24,799 nt of DNA, from contig CABIYE010000039.1 of the NCBI GenBank assembly GCA_902362865.1, positions 1 to 24,799 on the forward strand, given 5' to 3'. Source of the DNA: Clostridiaceae bacterium. Its GTDB lineage: Bacteria; Bacillota; Clostridia; Lachnospirales; Lachnospiraceae. Positions 1 to 8,273 of the stretch are shown piece after piece. The stretch's first letter is position 1, and each line of letters opens with the position of its first letter. Below the pieces are notes generated by a model. It did no database searches, was not told where the DNA came from, and saw nothing but the letters and a program-made list of their open reading frames with translations. The translations under genes and the position numbers were made by a program.

Positions 1-65
1 CATTGCTTTTTTATTTGCAAAAGTGATGAATGCCTTGAAAATATAAGGTTTTAAAGAAAAATAGG

Positions 66-83
66 ACTGTAAAACTTTACAGT
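66..83. other. Small stem-loop in leader of first gene
   Basis: ACTGTAA (66-72) and TTACAGT (77-83) form a perfect 7-bp stem with a four-base loop. It lies 14 bases before the Shine-Dalgarno of the epimerase gene. No T-run follows, so it is not an intrinsic terminator. It could be a leader structure or chance. The stretch 1-109 otherwise shows nothing I recognise. Confidence 0.3.
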
Positions 84-109
84 ACCCGAGAGTTTTTGGA
101 GGATGGAAA

Positions 110-1024
110 ATGAGAAAAGCAATTGTGACCGGTGCAAATGGTTTTATCGGTAAAATGTTGGTGAATGCACTGTTGGAAAAGGAATATGAGGTAATTGCAT
201 TGGATGTAAGATTCGACGATGTTTTGCTGAATAATGCATCTGTTACCTGTGTCAATGTAATGAACAAAGAAGCGGTCGAATTGAAGGATGTAATTCCTTC
301 TGTGGAATATGATTGCTTCTTCCATTTGGCGTGGATAGGAACATCCGGTCCGGAAAGAGCAGATTATGCTGTCCAGTTAAATAATGTGAAGATGGCTTGT
401 GATTATATCCTGTTGTGCAAAGAGGTTGGTTGCAAGAGAGTAGTCTACGCTTCCAGCATCAATGAAATGGAGACTTATGAATACCTACAGTCTGATGATA
501 TCGAACCTACAGGCGGATATATTTATGGTACTGGTAAGCTAGCAGCTCATCTAATGGGAGAGACAGTTGCTAAGATGAATGGTGTTGAGTTCATTCCTGT
601 AATCATTACCAATATCTATGGTGTAGGCGAGAAGTCTGCAAGAATGATTTATACCGCTATCAACAAGCTGGTACATAAAGAGCATTGCTCTTTCACTGCA
701 GGTTATCAGACCTATGATTTTATCTACATTACTGATGCTATTAATGCTATTATTGCAGTCGCTGAGAGCGGCAAGGCATTTAATCGCTATTATATTGGTA
801 GTGGAGCTCCGAAGCCTCTGCGTGAGTTCCTGATGGAGATGAGGAATGTCGTTGATCCGGAAGCAGAGATTGGTTTGGGAGATATTCCTTTCAATGGTGT
901 GGACATTTCGTATAGTCAATTTGATTTGAAGAAAGTTGAAAAAGATACTGGTTATAAGAATCAAGTTCCTTTTGCAGAAGGTATTCTTATGACTGCCGAT
1001 TATATTAGAGGAGAAGCAGAATGA
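110..1024 (+). CDS. NAD(P)-dependent sugar epimerase/dehydratase (extended SDR)
   Basis: This 304-residue protein is an extended short-chain dehydrogenase that probably modifies a nucleotide sugar (epimerisation, dehydration or 4-keto reduction) in the cytoplasm. The Rossmann glycine motif TGANGFIG lies at residues 7-14. The catalytic YxxxK is YGTGK at 139-143, and the preceding serine is in YASS (113-116). FHLAW at 71-75 is typical of 4-keto-6-deoxyhexose reductases and epimerases. The ATG has GGAGG at 98-102, seven bases upstream. Its stop overlaps the next start as ATGA, so it is translationally coupled to the RmlC-like gene, which suggests both act on one sugar. The exact substrate (dTDP-, CDP- or GDP-linked) cannot be told from sequence. 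Confidence 0.88.
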   Translation: MRKAIVTGANGFIGKMLVNALLEKEYEVIALDVRFDDVLLNNASVTCVNVMNKEAVELKDVIPSVEYDCFFHLAWIGTSGPERADYAVQLNNVKMACDYILLCKEVGCKRVVYASSINEMETYEYLQSDDIEPTGGYIYGTGKLAAHLMGETVAKMNGVEFIPVIITNIYGVGEKSARMIYTAINKLVHKEHCSFTAGYQTYDFIYITDAINAIIAVAESGKAFNRYYIGSGAPKPLREFLMEMRNVVDPEAEIGLGDIPFNGVDISYSQFDLKKVEKDTGYKNQVPFAEGILMTADYIRGEAE

Positions 1025-1599
1025 TTCAGAAGTTTGATTTCCAGGAACTTGATTTGAAGGGCGCATATCGGATCAAGCCTTTCTTTGCTACAGATAACCG
1101 TGGTGGTCTGATTAAGGACTATAATGTTGATATATTTAAGGCTTATGGTATTGATCATGAGCTTAAGGAAGTGTTCTACACTATTTCTAAGCGTGGCGTT
1201 ATTCGAGCAACTCATTTTCAGTTGATGAAGCAGCAGGCGAAGTTAGTTCGCTGTGTTAGTGGTCATGTGTATGATGTAATCGTTGATTTACGTCCGGACT
1301 CTTCTACTTACGGTCAGTGGCGAGGCTTTCATTTGACTGGTGATAACACTAATATGTTGCTGGTTCCTGAATACTTCGGTCACGGTTATCTTGTTATTGA
1401 GGATTCTGTTGTCAGTTATAAATGTGCAGAGGTCTTCTATGGTGAGGGAGATTCCGGTATCATGTATGACGATCCTGATATCTGTATTGAGTGGCCTTTT
1501 GAATTAATTGGTGGTAAGGAGAATCTTATCATTAGTGAAAAAGATTTAAATTTAATGAGCTTTAAAGATTATCATGAGGGAGTTAAGAATGAAATTTAA
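1021..1599 (+). CDS. RmlC-like dTDP-4-dehydrorhamnose 3,5-epimerase family protein
   Basis: A 192-residue cupin of the RmlC family, which epimerises C3 and/or C5 of 4-keto-6-deoxy nucleotide sugars. Family landmarks occur in order: RGVIRATHFQ (58-67, catalytic base His65; the usual form is RGLHYQ), VSGHVYDVIVDLRPDSSTYG (79-98), the FGHGY turn (119-123), YK at 133-134 and MYDDPDICIEWP (148-159). Length is normal for the family. The divergence at RATHFQ suggests a non-rhamnose substrate or a C3-only or C5-only epimerase; that is inference. The start overlaps the upstream stop by four bases. With the preceding SDR it probably makes one deoxysugar donor for the polysaccharide. Confidence 0.85.
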   Translation: MIQKFDFQELDLKGAYRIKPFFATDNRGGLIKDYNVDIFKAYGIDHELKEVFYTISKRGVIRATHFQLMKQQAKLVRCVSGHVYDVIVDLRPDSSTYGQWRGFHLTGDNTNMLLVPEYFGHGYLVIEDSVVSYKCAEVFYGEGDSGIMYDDPDICIEWPFELIGGKENLIISEKDLNLMSFKDYHEGVKNEI

Positions 1600-2538
1600 A
1601 TTGATAATTCCATATTATGGAAAATTTCCATCAATATTTGATTTATGGTTAAAGTCTTGCAAAAATAATCCAGAAATAGAGTGGTTATTAGTTACAGATA
1701 TTGATTGTTCTGAGGTATTACCTTTAAATGTGAAACGATTGAATCTAACATTTAAGGAGTTGAAAAATAAGTTTGAACAGAAGTTGGGCATGAGTATTTC
1801 GCTTGAAAGTCCATATAAGTTGTGTGATTACAAGCCATTGTATGGCTACCTTTTTGAAGAATATCTCAAGGATTTTGATTTCTGGGGCTATTGCGACATG
1901 GATGTCGTTTGGGGAAAAATTTTCGATTTTCTTCCTATGGAATTGTTTAGGAAATATGATAAGATTCTTGATTTAGGTCATTTAAGCTTTATTCGTAATG
2001 ACAAGGCTATAAATGAGAATTTTAAAAAATATAGAGGATACTTGACTATACTTAAAAAACCTATTAATTATACTTATGATGAGGCGTGGGGGGGTATTAC
2101 TTAGGATTTAATGGTGAGTTATTTCAGTCAGGATATTCTATTTATTCAAATAGAAACCTATATGCTGATATAGATTATCATCATTATCCATTCTATCTTG
2201 CAAAAGACAAAGAGAAGAAACCGTGTGTATGTATAGTGGAAGATGGAAGGGTATACATGAGAAATTCTGATATAACAGAGGAAGTGATGTATGTTCATTT
2301 TCAAAAAAGAAAAATGAATATATCCGGTGAGATAGGTAAAAATTATATAGCAATTCCTAATGAAATAAAATCAGTAGAAGCAACTGAAGAAATTTGCAAG
2401 ATTGAATCAACAGAATTGGATGGATATTGGGACTATAAAAAGGAAAAGAGAGATGTTTTTAAATTTATAGTTTTAAGATTTATTTATGAAGAAGAAAAAT
2501 TAAAGATGTTAAAATATATGATAGGCAAGAGGTTGTAA
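1589..2538 (+). pseudogene. DUF6625-type polysaccharide protein, frameshifted at a G7 run
   Basis: Two overlapping frames together encode one protein. Frame A (from ATG 1589) starts MKFKLIIPYYGKFP, runs through SPYKLCDYKPLYGYLFEEYL and FWGYCDMDVVWG, and stops at 2102-2104. Frame B carries the remainder from about 2086, including ADIDYHHYPFY and the late YVHFQKRKM motif that ends this family. The break is at seven consecutive G (2088-2094): eight G would read DEAWGGYYLGFNG without interruption and give 316 residues. The ATG at 1589 is preferred over 1574 because GAGGGAG (1575-1581) sits just upstream of it. The family is common in capsule clusters and looks glycosyltransferase-like, but its function is not established to my knowledge. 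The break may be mutation, sequencing error or slipped-strand phase variation. Confidence 0.8.
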
Positions 2539-2546
2539 AGTAGTTC

Positions 2547-3569
2547 ATGAAGGTTAGTATTATCACAACTATATATAAAGCAGAAAAGGATCTTCCCCGT
2601 CTGCTAGATTCCATGATGGCGCAAAAAAGCCCCGAACTGGAGTTTTTCCTAATCGATAATGGCTCTCCTGACAGGTGTGGTGAGATTTGTCGGGAGTATG
2701 CGCAAAAAGATAGCAGATTCAAAGTCTTTACGCTGAAAAATAACATTGGTTATATCTGTGCGAGAAATTTGGGAATTCAAGAAGTGGATGCCGATTATAT
2801 CGGATTTTGCGATTCAGACGATTATTTGGAACCGGTAGGATACGACTATGCAGTAGATAAGATAAAAAAGACGCAGTGTGATTTGTATATAACGGCATAT
2901 AATACTGTATCTGATGGGAACAAAGTAGTTTGTGAAATCCCATATGATGTAGGTGTATATTCTGGTAAGCAAGTTATGAACAAGATACTTCCGCAAGCTT
3001 TTGGACCACTTCCACGAAAGGCGGTTTTACATGGCTTTGCATGGAAGCAGATTTTTCGACGAAAAATTTTCCTTGACAATGGCTTGAACTTTAAATCGAA
3101 AATACAGCCATACGAAGATCAAATTCTTAATATTGAGTTTATAAATCACTGTGAGTTAATTTGTATTGATGATGTTGTAATTTATAATTATGTTGTAAAT
3201 AACGATTCAATTACTGCAAAGTTGGCAGCAAACTTTGATGGGCAAAAAGAATGGAATCGGTTGGTGCTTTTTTATTCGGAAAAGAAGTGCAGAGCTACCA
3301 CAGATATCCAAAAGGAAGCACTATCAAACCAAATGAATACTTTTTTGTATTCATTGTTTTTATGTGCTGCAAAGTTTAAGGAAAGCACAGCCATGCAATT
3401 AGCGAAAGAATTAGATAGATATTTAGATAGAGCAATGATTATTCAAATGTTAGAAAATACCAGTAAAAATAATAGTCTAAGGGAAAAAATAGTTAAATGG
3501 TGTTTATCGCATCATGAATACAGGGTTCTTCTGACTGCTATGCGGTTGGGATTAAGATTACGAGGATAA
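2547..3569 (+). CDS. Family 2 glycosyltransferase
   Basis: This 340-residue GT-A fold protein is expected to add a sugar from a nucleotide donor to the lipid-linked repeat unit at the inner membrane face. VSIITTIYKAEKDLPRLLDS opens the protein at residue 3. The nucleotide-binding LIDNGSPD spans 35-42, and FCDSDDYLEP at 87-96 carries the metal-binding DxD-type motif (Asp89, Asp91, Asp92). YEDQ in the middle is the usual acceptor-site ED motif of capsule GT2 enzymes. The C-terminal 130 residues are helical and variable, as is common. The Shine-Dalgarno is weak (AGAGG, about 14 bases before the ATG), so translation may depend on the frameshifted upstream gene. Donor and acceptor cannot be predicted. 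Confidence 0.9.
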   Translation: MKVSIITTIYKAEKDLPRLLDSMMAQKSPELEFFLIDNGSPDRCGEICREYAQKDSRFKVFTLKNNIGYICARNLGIQEVDADYIGFCDSDDYLEPVGYDYAVDKIKKTQCDLYITAYNTVSDGNKVVCEIPYDVGVYSGKQVMNKILPQAFGPLPRKAVLHGFAWKQIFRRKIFLDNGLNFKSKIQPYEDQILNIEFINHCELICIDDVVIYNYVVNNDSITAKLAANFDGQKEWNRLVLFYSEKKCRATTDIQKEALSNQMNTFLYSLFLCAAKFKESTAMQLAKELDRYLDRAMIIQMLENTSKNNSLREKIVKWCLSHHEYRVLLTAMRLGLRLRG

Positions 3570-3571
3570 AA

Positions 3572-5098
3572 ATGCGAAATAAACATAATTGGCAATTTGT
3601 TTCAAATACAATAGCAACGATGGTGAACCTACTTATTCAGTTTGGTCTCAACTTCTTTTTGACGTCGTACTTGATTTCAAGTGTGGGTTCTACTGCATAT
3701 GGATTTTTTACGATGGCAAATACGGTGGTAAATTATGCGTTGATTATTACTACGGCGCTTAACTCTATGGCAGCGCGCTTTATTGGAATTGGAGTGCATA
3801 ATAATGATATGGAGAAGGCGAGAAAATTTTATTCTTCTGTATTTGCCGGAGATTTTGCATTTTCACTTATTGTCCTGCTGCCTAGTTCCTTAGCTATATT
3901 AAATTTAGAAAATCTTATCAACATTCCAATAGAACTGGTAAGAGATGTAAAGGTATTGTTCTTTATAGTGTTCTTAAACATGTGCTGTAATATTGTTTTT
4001 TCAGTATTTGGATGTGTTTATACAATTAAGAATAGATTGGATATTTCTTCGCTACTTCAGATGACTTCCAATATTGTAAAATCAATACTTTTGGTTATTT
4101 TGTATGCGAAATTTCAGCCGTCAATTGTATTCCTTGGCATAGCAACTTTGGTTGCGACAATGATTGTTGCAATGGGGAATGTTCACTTCACGCGAAAGCT
4201 CTTGCCGGATTTGTATTTTGATATTAAAGTTGCAAAACTATCCTCAATGTTAGAAATAATGGCTTCAGGAATATGGAATTCGATTAATCAATTGAGTATT
4301 ACGCTGTTGAATGGACTTGATCTTGTTATAGCCAATTTAATGGTCAGCGCGGAAGCAATGGGGTATTTGTCGGTTGCTAATACCTTACCAGGTGTAATTT
4401 CTACGTTTATCAGTGCATTATCTAATATGTTTACACCGAATTTCCTAAAGCATTATTCACATGGCGATTATGAACAACTATATGGAGAAGTAAAAAACAG
4501 TATTCGTTTTATGACCGTAATATCATGTATGCCGATTAGCTTTTTGATTGCGTTTGGAATTCCGTTCTTCCGATTGTGGACACCGAATACAGATATTCGA
4601 ACGGTGTATGTTCTGTCTATACTTGTGCTGCTTCCACAATTAACAGGCGGATCTATTAACAGCATGAATTATCTTTACACCATTGCGAATAAAGTAAAGT
4701 GGCAAGCAGTTGTTTTATTTATTGCGGGAGTAACGAATGTTGTCGCGGTGTTCATACTTCTAAAGTATACGGAAATGGGGGTATACGCAATTGCCGGTGT
4801 AAGCGCGATTATTGGTCTTACTCGTAATTTTTTATTTAATGCTCCATACGCAGCGTACTGCATTCATAAACCTAAGTACATTTTTTGGCTGGATATGATT
4901 AAAGCATGCTTGTGTTTAGCTTTTTGCATAATTGTCGGGCTAACCTTCAACTACTTTATTGTACTGAATACATGGTTTAAATTGATTTTCGTGGGCGGCT
5001 TTAGCACTTTACTATCAGGAATGGTTGTGACTTTTGTTGTATTGGGAAAAGGGCAGAGAGCAAGATTGATTTCTACTATAGTAAATAGGAGGAAATAG
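3572..5098 (+). CDS. Wzx-type oligosaccharide flippase (MOP superfamily)
   Basis: A 508-residue polytopic membrane protein with about twelve to fourteen hydrophobic segments spread over its whole length. It begins WQFVSNTIATMVNLLIQFGL, the usual first helix of polysaccharide flippases. It is expected to move the undecaprenyl-linked repeat unit across the membrane. It starts two bases after the GT2 stop, so it is in the same transcript. No Wzy-type polymerase is visible inside the window; it may lie upstream. The Shine-Dalgarno of the next gene is embedded in its last codons. Confidence 0.88.
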   Translation: MRNKHNWQFVSNTIATMVNLLIQFGLNFFLTSYLISSVGSTAYGFFTMANTVVNYALIITTALNSMAARFIGIGVHNNDMEKARKFYSSVFAGDFAFSLIVLLPSSLAILNLENLINIPIELVRDVKVLFFIVFLNMCCNIVFSVFGCVYTIKNRLDISSLLQMTSNIVKSILLVILYAKFQPSIVFLGIATLVATMIVAMGNVHFTRKLLPDLYFDIKVAKLSSMLEIMASGIWNSINQLSITLLNGLDLVIANLMVSAEAMGYLSVANTLPGVISTFISALSNMFTPNFLKHYSHGDYEQLYGEVKNSIRFMTVISCMPISFLIAFGIPFFRLWTPNTDIRTVYVLSILVLLPQLTGGSINSMNYLYTIANKVKWQAVVLFIAGVTNVVAVFILLKYTEMGVYAIAGVSAIIGLTRNFLFNAPYAAYCIHKPKYIFWLDMIKACLCLAFCIIVGLTFNYFIVLNTWFKLIFVGGFSTLLSGMVVTFVVLGKGQRARLISTIVNRRK

Positions 5099-5102
5099 GA
5101 CA

Positions 5103-5909
5103 TTGGGAATAAAATCATTTATCAAAAAGAGTCCGCTTATTTCAAAAGTGGCATATAATTATTTGTTCGGTAGGTTAGCCAAAAGTCAACAATTACAAAA
5201 CAAATCGGAGATGAAACGGATTTCGGGTTTAAAAGGTAAATATTCAGGTAAACGATGTTTTATCATTGGCACAGGACCTAGCCTTACAGTGGCTGATCTT
5301 GAAATGCTTTCTGATGAATATACTTTTGCAACGAATCGAATTTATGAGTTGTTTGACCGGACAGAGTGGAGACCAACATTTTATGTTAATCAGGATCATA
5401 ATTTGATACAAAAATTTGGAAATAGAATTAAAAAGGTTGAGGCAGAGCTTTTATTTCTTCCAGTAGATTATAAAGAAAAGTTTGTAGGTGAAAAGTATCG
5501 TTTCTTCGTGTTAAAGCATAAGGAATTTTATCCACATAAAGCACCGTTCAGTCTCGATATTTCCAAATATCTTGCGCAGGGATTTACCGTAACGTATGGA
5601 GCAATTCAGATTGCTATCTATATGGGATTTAAAGAGATTTACTTGCTTGGAATCGACCATAATTACAATATTTCTAGAGATGCGAAGGGGAGACCTGTTC
5701 GTCAGGAGCAGCTGGGAAATAGTTACGCAGCAGGAATGCAGAGTTACGTAAATATGAATAATCTCCCTCGAATTGAGGAGACAAGTGTTGCGTATAAGAC
5801 AGCAGAAGAAGTTTCCAAGAAATTAGGCGTGAAAATTTATAATGCCACAAGAGGTGGTAAATTAGAAGTTTTTGAACGTATTCAACTAGAAAAGGTATTG
5901 GAGGATTAA
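5103..5909 (+). CDS. DUF115 / GT42-sialyltransferase-like protein
   Basis: A 268-residue protein starting at TTG; AGGAGG at 5087-5092 lies ten bases before it and fixes the start. RCFIIGTGPSL (51-61), the middle stretch TYGAIQIAIYMGFKEIYLLG (164-183) with the following IDHNY, and the late VKIYNATRGGKLEVF match the DUF115 (MptE-like) pattern. The same landmarks align by eye with Campylobacter GT42 sialyltransferases (NGPSL, then ALGYKEIYLSGID, then a late IKLY block). GT42 uses CMP-sialic acid, and the next gene, four bases downstream, makes a CMP-sugar, so a CMP-ulosonic acid transferase is plausible. I do not see a clear counterpart of the GT42 catalytic His region, so function remains inferred. 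Confidence 0.75.
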   Translation: MGIKSFIKKSPLISKVAYNYLFGRLAKSQQLQNKSEMKRISGLKGKYSGKRCFIIGTGPSLTVADLEMLSDEYTFATNRIYELFDRTEWRPTFYVNQDHNLIQKFGNRIKKVEAELLFLPVDYKEKFVGEKYRFFVLKHKEFYPHKAPFSLDISKYLAQGFTVTYGAIQIAIYMGFKEIYLLGIDHNYNISRDAKGRPVRQEQLGNSYAAGMQSYVNMNNLPRIEETSVAYKTAEEVSKKLGVKIYNATRGGKLEVFERIQLEKVLED

Positions 5910-5913
5910 AAAT

Positions 5914-6642
5914 ATGAAGATTGTTGCAGCAATTCCCGCACGTTATGCCAGTACACGCTTTCCGGGTAAGCCCCTTGCAGATATTTGCGGTAAGCCTATG
6001 CTTTGGTGGGTATATCAGCAAGTAAGCAAAATTTCTGTATTTGATGAGGTTGTTTGTGCCATTGATGATCCTCGCATTCAGGAAATGTGTGAGAAGTATG
6101 GAGTGAAGTACATTTTGACAAAAGAAAATCATCCAGAGCATATTTCGAGAATTCATGAAGTGGCAACGAAAATTGATGCGGATTATTATATGTGTATTAA
6201 TGGTGATGAACCGCTTATTTCTAAGGAATGCATTCTGCCGGTGGTTCCGAAAGAGATTGTATCGGCTCCGTATTTTGGAGGCGCAATGCGTATTCTGACC
6301 GATCCTGCGGAAACAATTGATTTTGCAAAGATTAAGCTGGTTGTGTCTGAGCAGACGGGGAAATGTTTGTATATGTCTCGGACTCCTGTGCCATATCCCA
6401 GAGGCACATTGTTCTTTAAGTACAAGAAATACGTTGGTGTGGAATGTTTTAATCGTGCTGCCCTTGATTTTTTTGTAAACACTCCAATGGGCGATTTGGA
6501 GAAAGTCGAAGATATTGACCATCTCCGTTTCCTTGAGCATGGTATCGATCTTCATTTCAATTATGTCCAGTCTGAATCCATTTCTGTAGATACCCCTAAA
6601 GATCTGGAGAAAGTGCGTAAGATGATTGAGAAAAATATATAA
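5914..6642 (+). CDS. KdsB-like CMP-sugar-acid synthetase (cytidylyltransferase)
   Basis: A 242-residue cytidylyltransferase of the CMP-Kdo synthetase family, which activates a 2-keto sugar acid with CTP. The nucleotide-binding signature PARYASTRFPGKPLADI spans 8-24, and INGDEPL (95-101) is the conserved Mg-binding region. Length and the closing EHGIDLHF / SVDTPKDLEKVRK stretch are normal for KdsB. The loop usually reading HxSGTDR is here NHPEHISRIHE (72-82), so the sugar acid may not be Kdo. Gram-positive bacteria lack lipid A, so a Kdo-like donor here would serve a capsule or wall polymer. It sits between the GT42-like protein and the aldolase and likely shares their transcript. Confidence 0.87.
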   Translation: MKIVAAIPARYASTRFPGKPLADICGKPMLWWVYQQVSKISVFDEVVCAIDDPRIQEMCEKYGVKYILTKENHPEHISRIHEVATKIDADYYMCINGDEPLISKECILPVVPKEIVSAPYFGGAMRILTDPAETIDFAKIKLVVSEQTGKCLYMSRTPVPYPRGTLFFKYKKYVGVECFNRAALDFFVNTPMGDLEKVEDIDHLRFLEHGIDLHFNYVQSESISVDTPKDLEKVRKMIEKNI

Positions 6643-6667
6643 AAGGAGAAGTCAAAGGAGAGTAATT

Positions 6668-8263
6668 GTGGATAGAATTAATATTTTAGATTGCACTTTA
6701 AGAGATGGCGGTTATGTCAATGACTTTAATTTTGGACATGTTGTCTTAAAAGATATTGTCCAGAAGCTTTCTAGTGCTTCGATAGATATTATTGAATGTG
6801 GCTTTCTTAAATCAGGTGCATTTGATGTTAATCGGTCTCTATTTGGTAGTGTTGAGGCCGTAAAAAAAATGATAGGAAATAAAAATCCAAATCTTTTATA
6901 TGTAGGTATGGTTCAATATGGCGGAATCTCAAATGAGGAAATAGCTATTTGTGATGGAACATCAATTGATGGCATTCGGCTTACTTTTCATGAGCATGAA
7001 ATTGCTCCTGCTTTTGTATTAGGAAGACAGCTCATAGATAAGGGATATAAGGTCTTTATGCAGCCTGTCGGTACCATGACTTATACGGATGAGGCTCTAT
7101 TAAAGTTAATTACGAGGATAAATGAGCTAAAGCCATTTGCGTTCTATTTAGTGGATACACTAGGAACTATGTATAAAAATGATTTGCTAAGAATGTTTTA
7201 TCTTGTGGATCATAATTTGAATAGAAATATCTCAGTTGGTTTTCATTCGCATAACAACTTGCAGCTGTCCTTCGCGAATGCACAGGAACTGATGCAACTC
7301 AATACTCCGCGTAGACTGATTGTTGATGCATCAATCTATGGGATGGGACGTGGTGCAGGAAATTTAAATACAGAATTGGTTACGCAATACATTAACTCTA
7401 ACTTAGGATTGAAATATGACAATCTTGAAATTCTTGAAATCATTGATGAGTATATTCGTCCCTTAAGTATGAAGTATAATTGGGGGTATGATGCTGCGTA
7501 TTATATAGCATCTGTAGCCGGATGTCATCCCAATTATGCTTCTTTTTTGCTGAATAAACAAACGCTTCATGTTCAGGATATCCATGCAATATTAAATAAT
7601 CTTGAATTTGAAAAACGAGCTTTGTTCGATAAAAAGTATATTGGTGAAGAATATATTCGATATATGAATCATCATGTAGAAGATGAAGAGGCGCAGAATC
7701 AGATTGTTAATTTGATAAATGGAAAAAAAGTGTTGTTGCTTGCCCCTGGAAAGTCTTTGAGAGCTAATACTGAGAGAATTAATCAGTTGATAAGTGAGCA
7801 TGATGATTATTTTGTAATTAGTGTAAACTTTATACCGACAGATATAGTAGTAGATGCTTCATTTATTAGCAATATGAAAAGATTTAAGAGCATTCAAGAT
7901 ATTGTTGAACAGTCTACATATGATAGGAAAATTATTGTTACCTCAAATATTACGGTTGAATCTAATCATAATGTTATTGTTGTTGACTATTCAAGCTATA
8001 TAAATGAAGAACAGTGTATAGCAGATAATGCTGGTTTGATGTGCATCAATCTTTTGAAGAAGGTTGGTGTTCAGGATATTGTTTTAGCTGGATTTGATGG
8101 CTTTTCTACGGATATAAAACAGAATTTTTATGAGCAGTCGATGACAATAGATGTTGAGGCAGAACGATTGATCAGAATAAATGTGGCAACAGCCAAAAAA
8201 GTTGCTCAATTAGAAAAACAAATGAAAATTAAGTTCTTGACCAACACTGTATATAAAGAATAA
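6668..8263 (+). CDS. HMGL-type (DRE-TIM) aldolase fused to a DUF115-like domain
   Basis: Start chosen at GTG 6668, because AGGAG (6656-6660) lies seven bases upstream and the protein then opens MDRINILDCTLRDGG; 531 residues. Residues 1 to about 300 form a DRE-TIM metallolyase resembling 4-hydroxy-2-oxovalerate aldolase. DCTLRDGG (8-15) carries Arg12 and metal ligand Asp13, FHSHNN (192-197) supplies metal ligands His193 and His195, and GMGRGAGN is at 225-232. Members join or split pyruvate and an aldehyde. Residues about 352-531 are a separate domain with VLLLAPGKSL (355-364) and a later IVLAGFDGF, matching the layout of the DUF115/GT42-like gene at 5103. The likely role is to build a 2-keto sugar acid for the adjacent CMP-synthetase; that is inference. 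Confidence 0.83.
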   Translation: MDRINILDCTLRDGGYVNDFNFGHVVLKDIVQKLSSASIDIIECGFLKSGAFDVNRSLFGSVEAVKKMIGNKNPNLLYVGMVQYGGISNEEIAICDGTSIDGIRLTFHEHEIAPAFVLGRQLIDKGYKVFMQPVGTMTYTDEALLKLITRINELKPFAFYLVDTLGTMYKNDLLRMFYLVDHNLNRNISVGFHSHNNLQLSFANAQELMQLNTPRRLIVDASIYGMGRGAGNLNTELVTQYINSNLGLKYDNLEILEIIDEYIRPLSMKYNWGYDAAYYIASVAGCHPNYASFLLNKQTLHVQDIHAILNNLEFEKRALFDKKYIGEEYIRYMNHHVEDEEAQNQIVNLINGKKVLLLAPGKSLRANTERINQLISEHDDYFVISVNFIPTDIVVDASFISNMKRFKSIQDIVEQSTYDRKIIVTSNITVESNHNVIVVDYSSYINEEQCIADNAGLMCINLLKKVGVQDIVLAGFDGFSTDIKQNFYEQSMTIDVEAERLIRINVATAKKVAQLEKQMKIKFLTNTVYKE

Positions 8264-8273
8264 GGATGATTCG

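Noticed and set aside
33..42. CCTTGAAAAT near the left edge, also found near 24769 at the right edge
   Set aside because: It is a short AT-rich ten-base match with different surroundings and no evidence of a terminal repeat.
5674..6555. Minus-strand open frame of 293 codons across the DUF115 and KdsB-like genes
   Set aside because: Both plus-strand genes have full family motifs here. The minus frame spans their boundary and has no recognisable domain.
6626..6667. TTG at 6626 as the aldolase start
   Set aside because: It lies within the KdsB-like gene and adds a basic tail. GTG 6668 has AGGAG seven bases upstream and begins right at the barrel.
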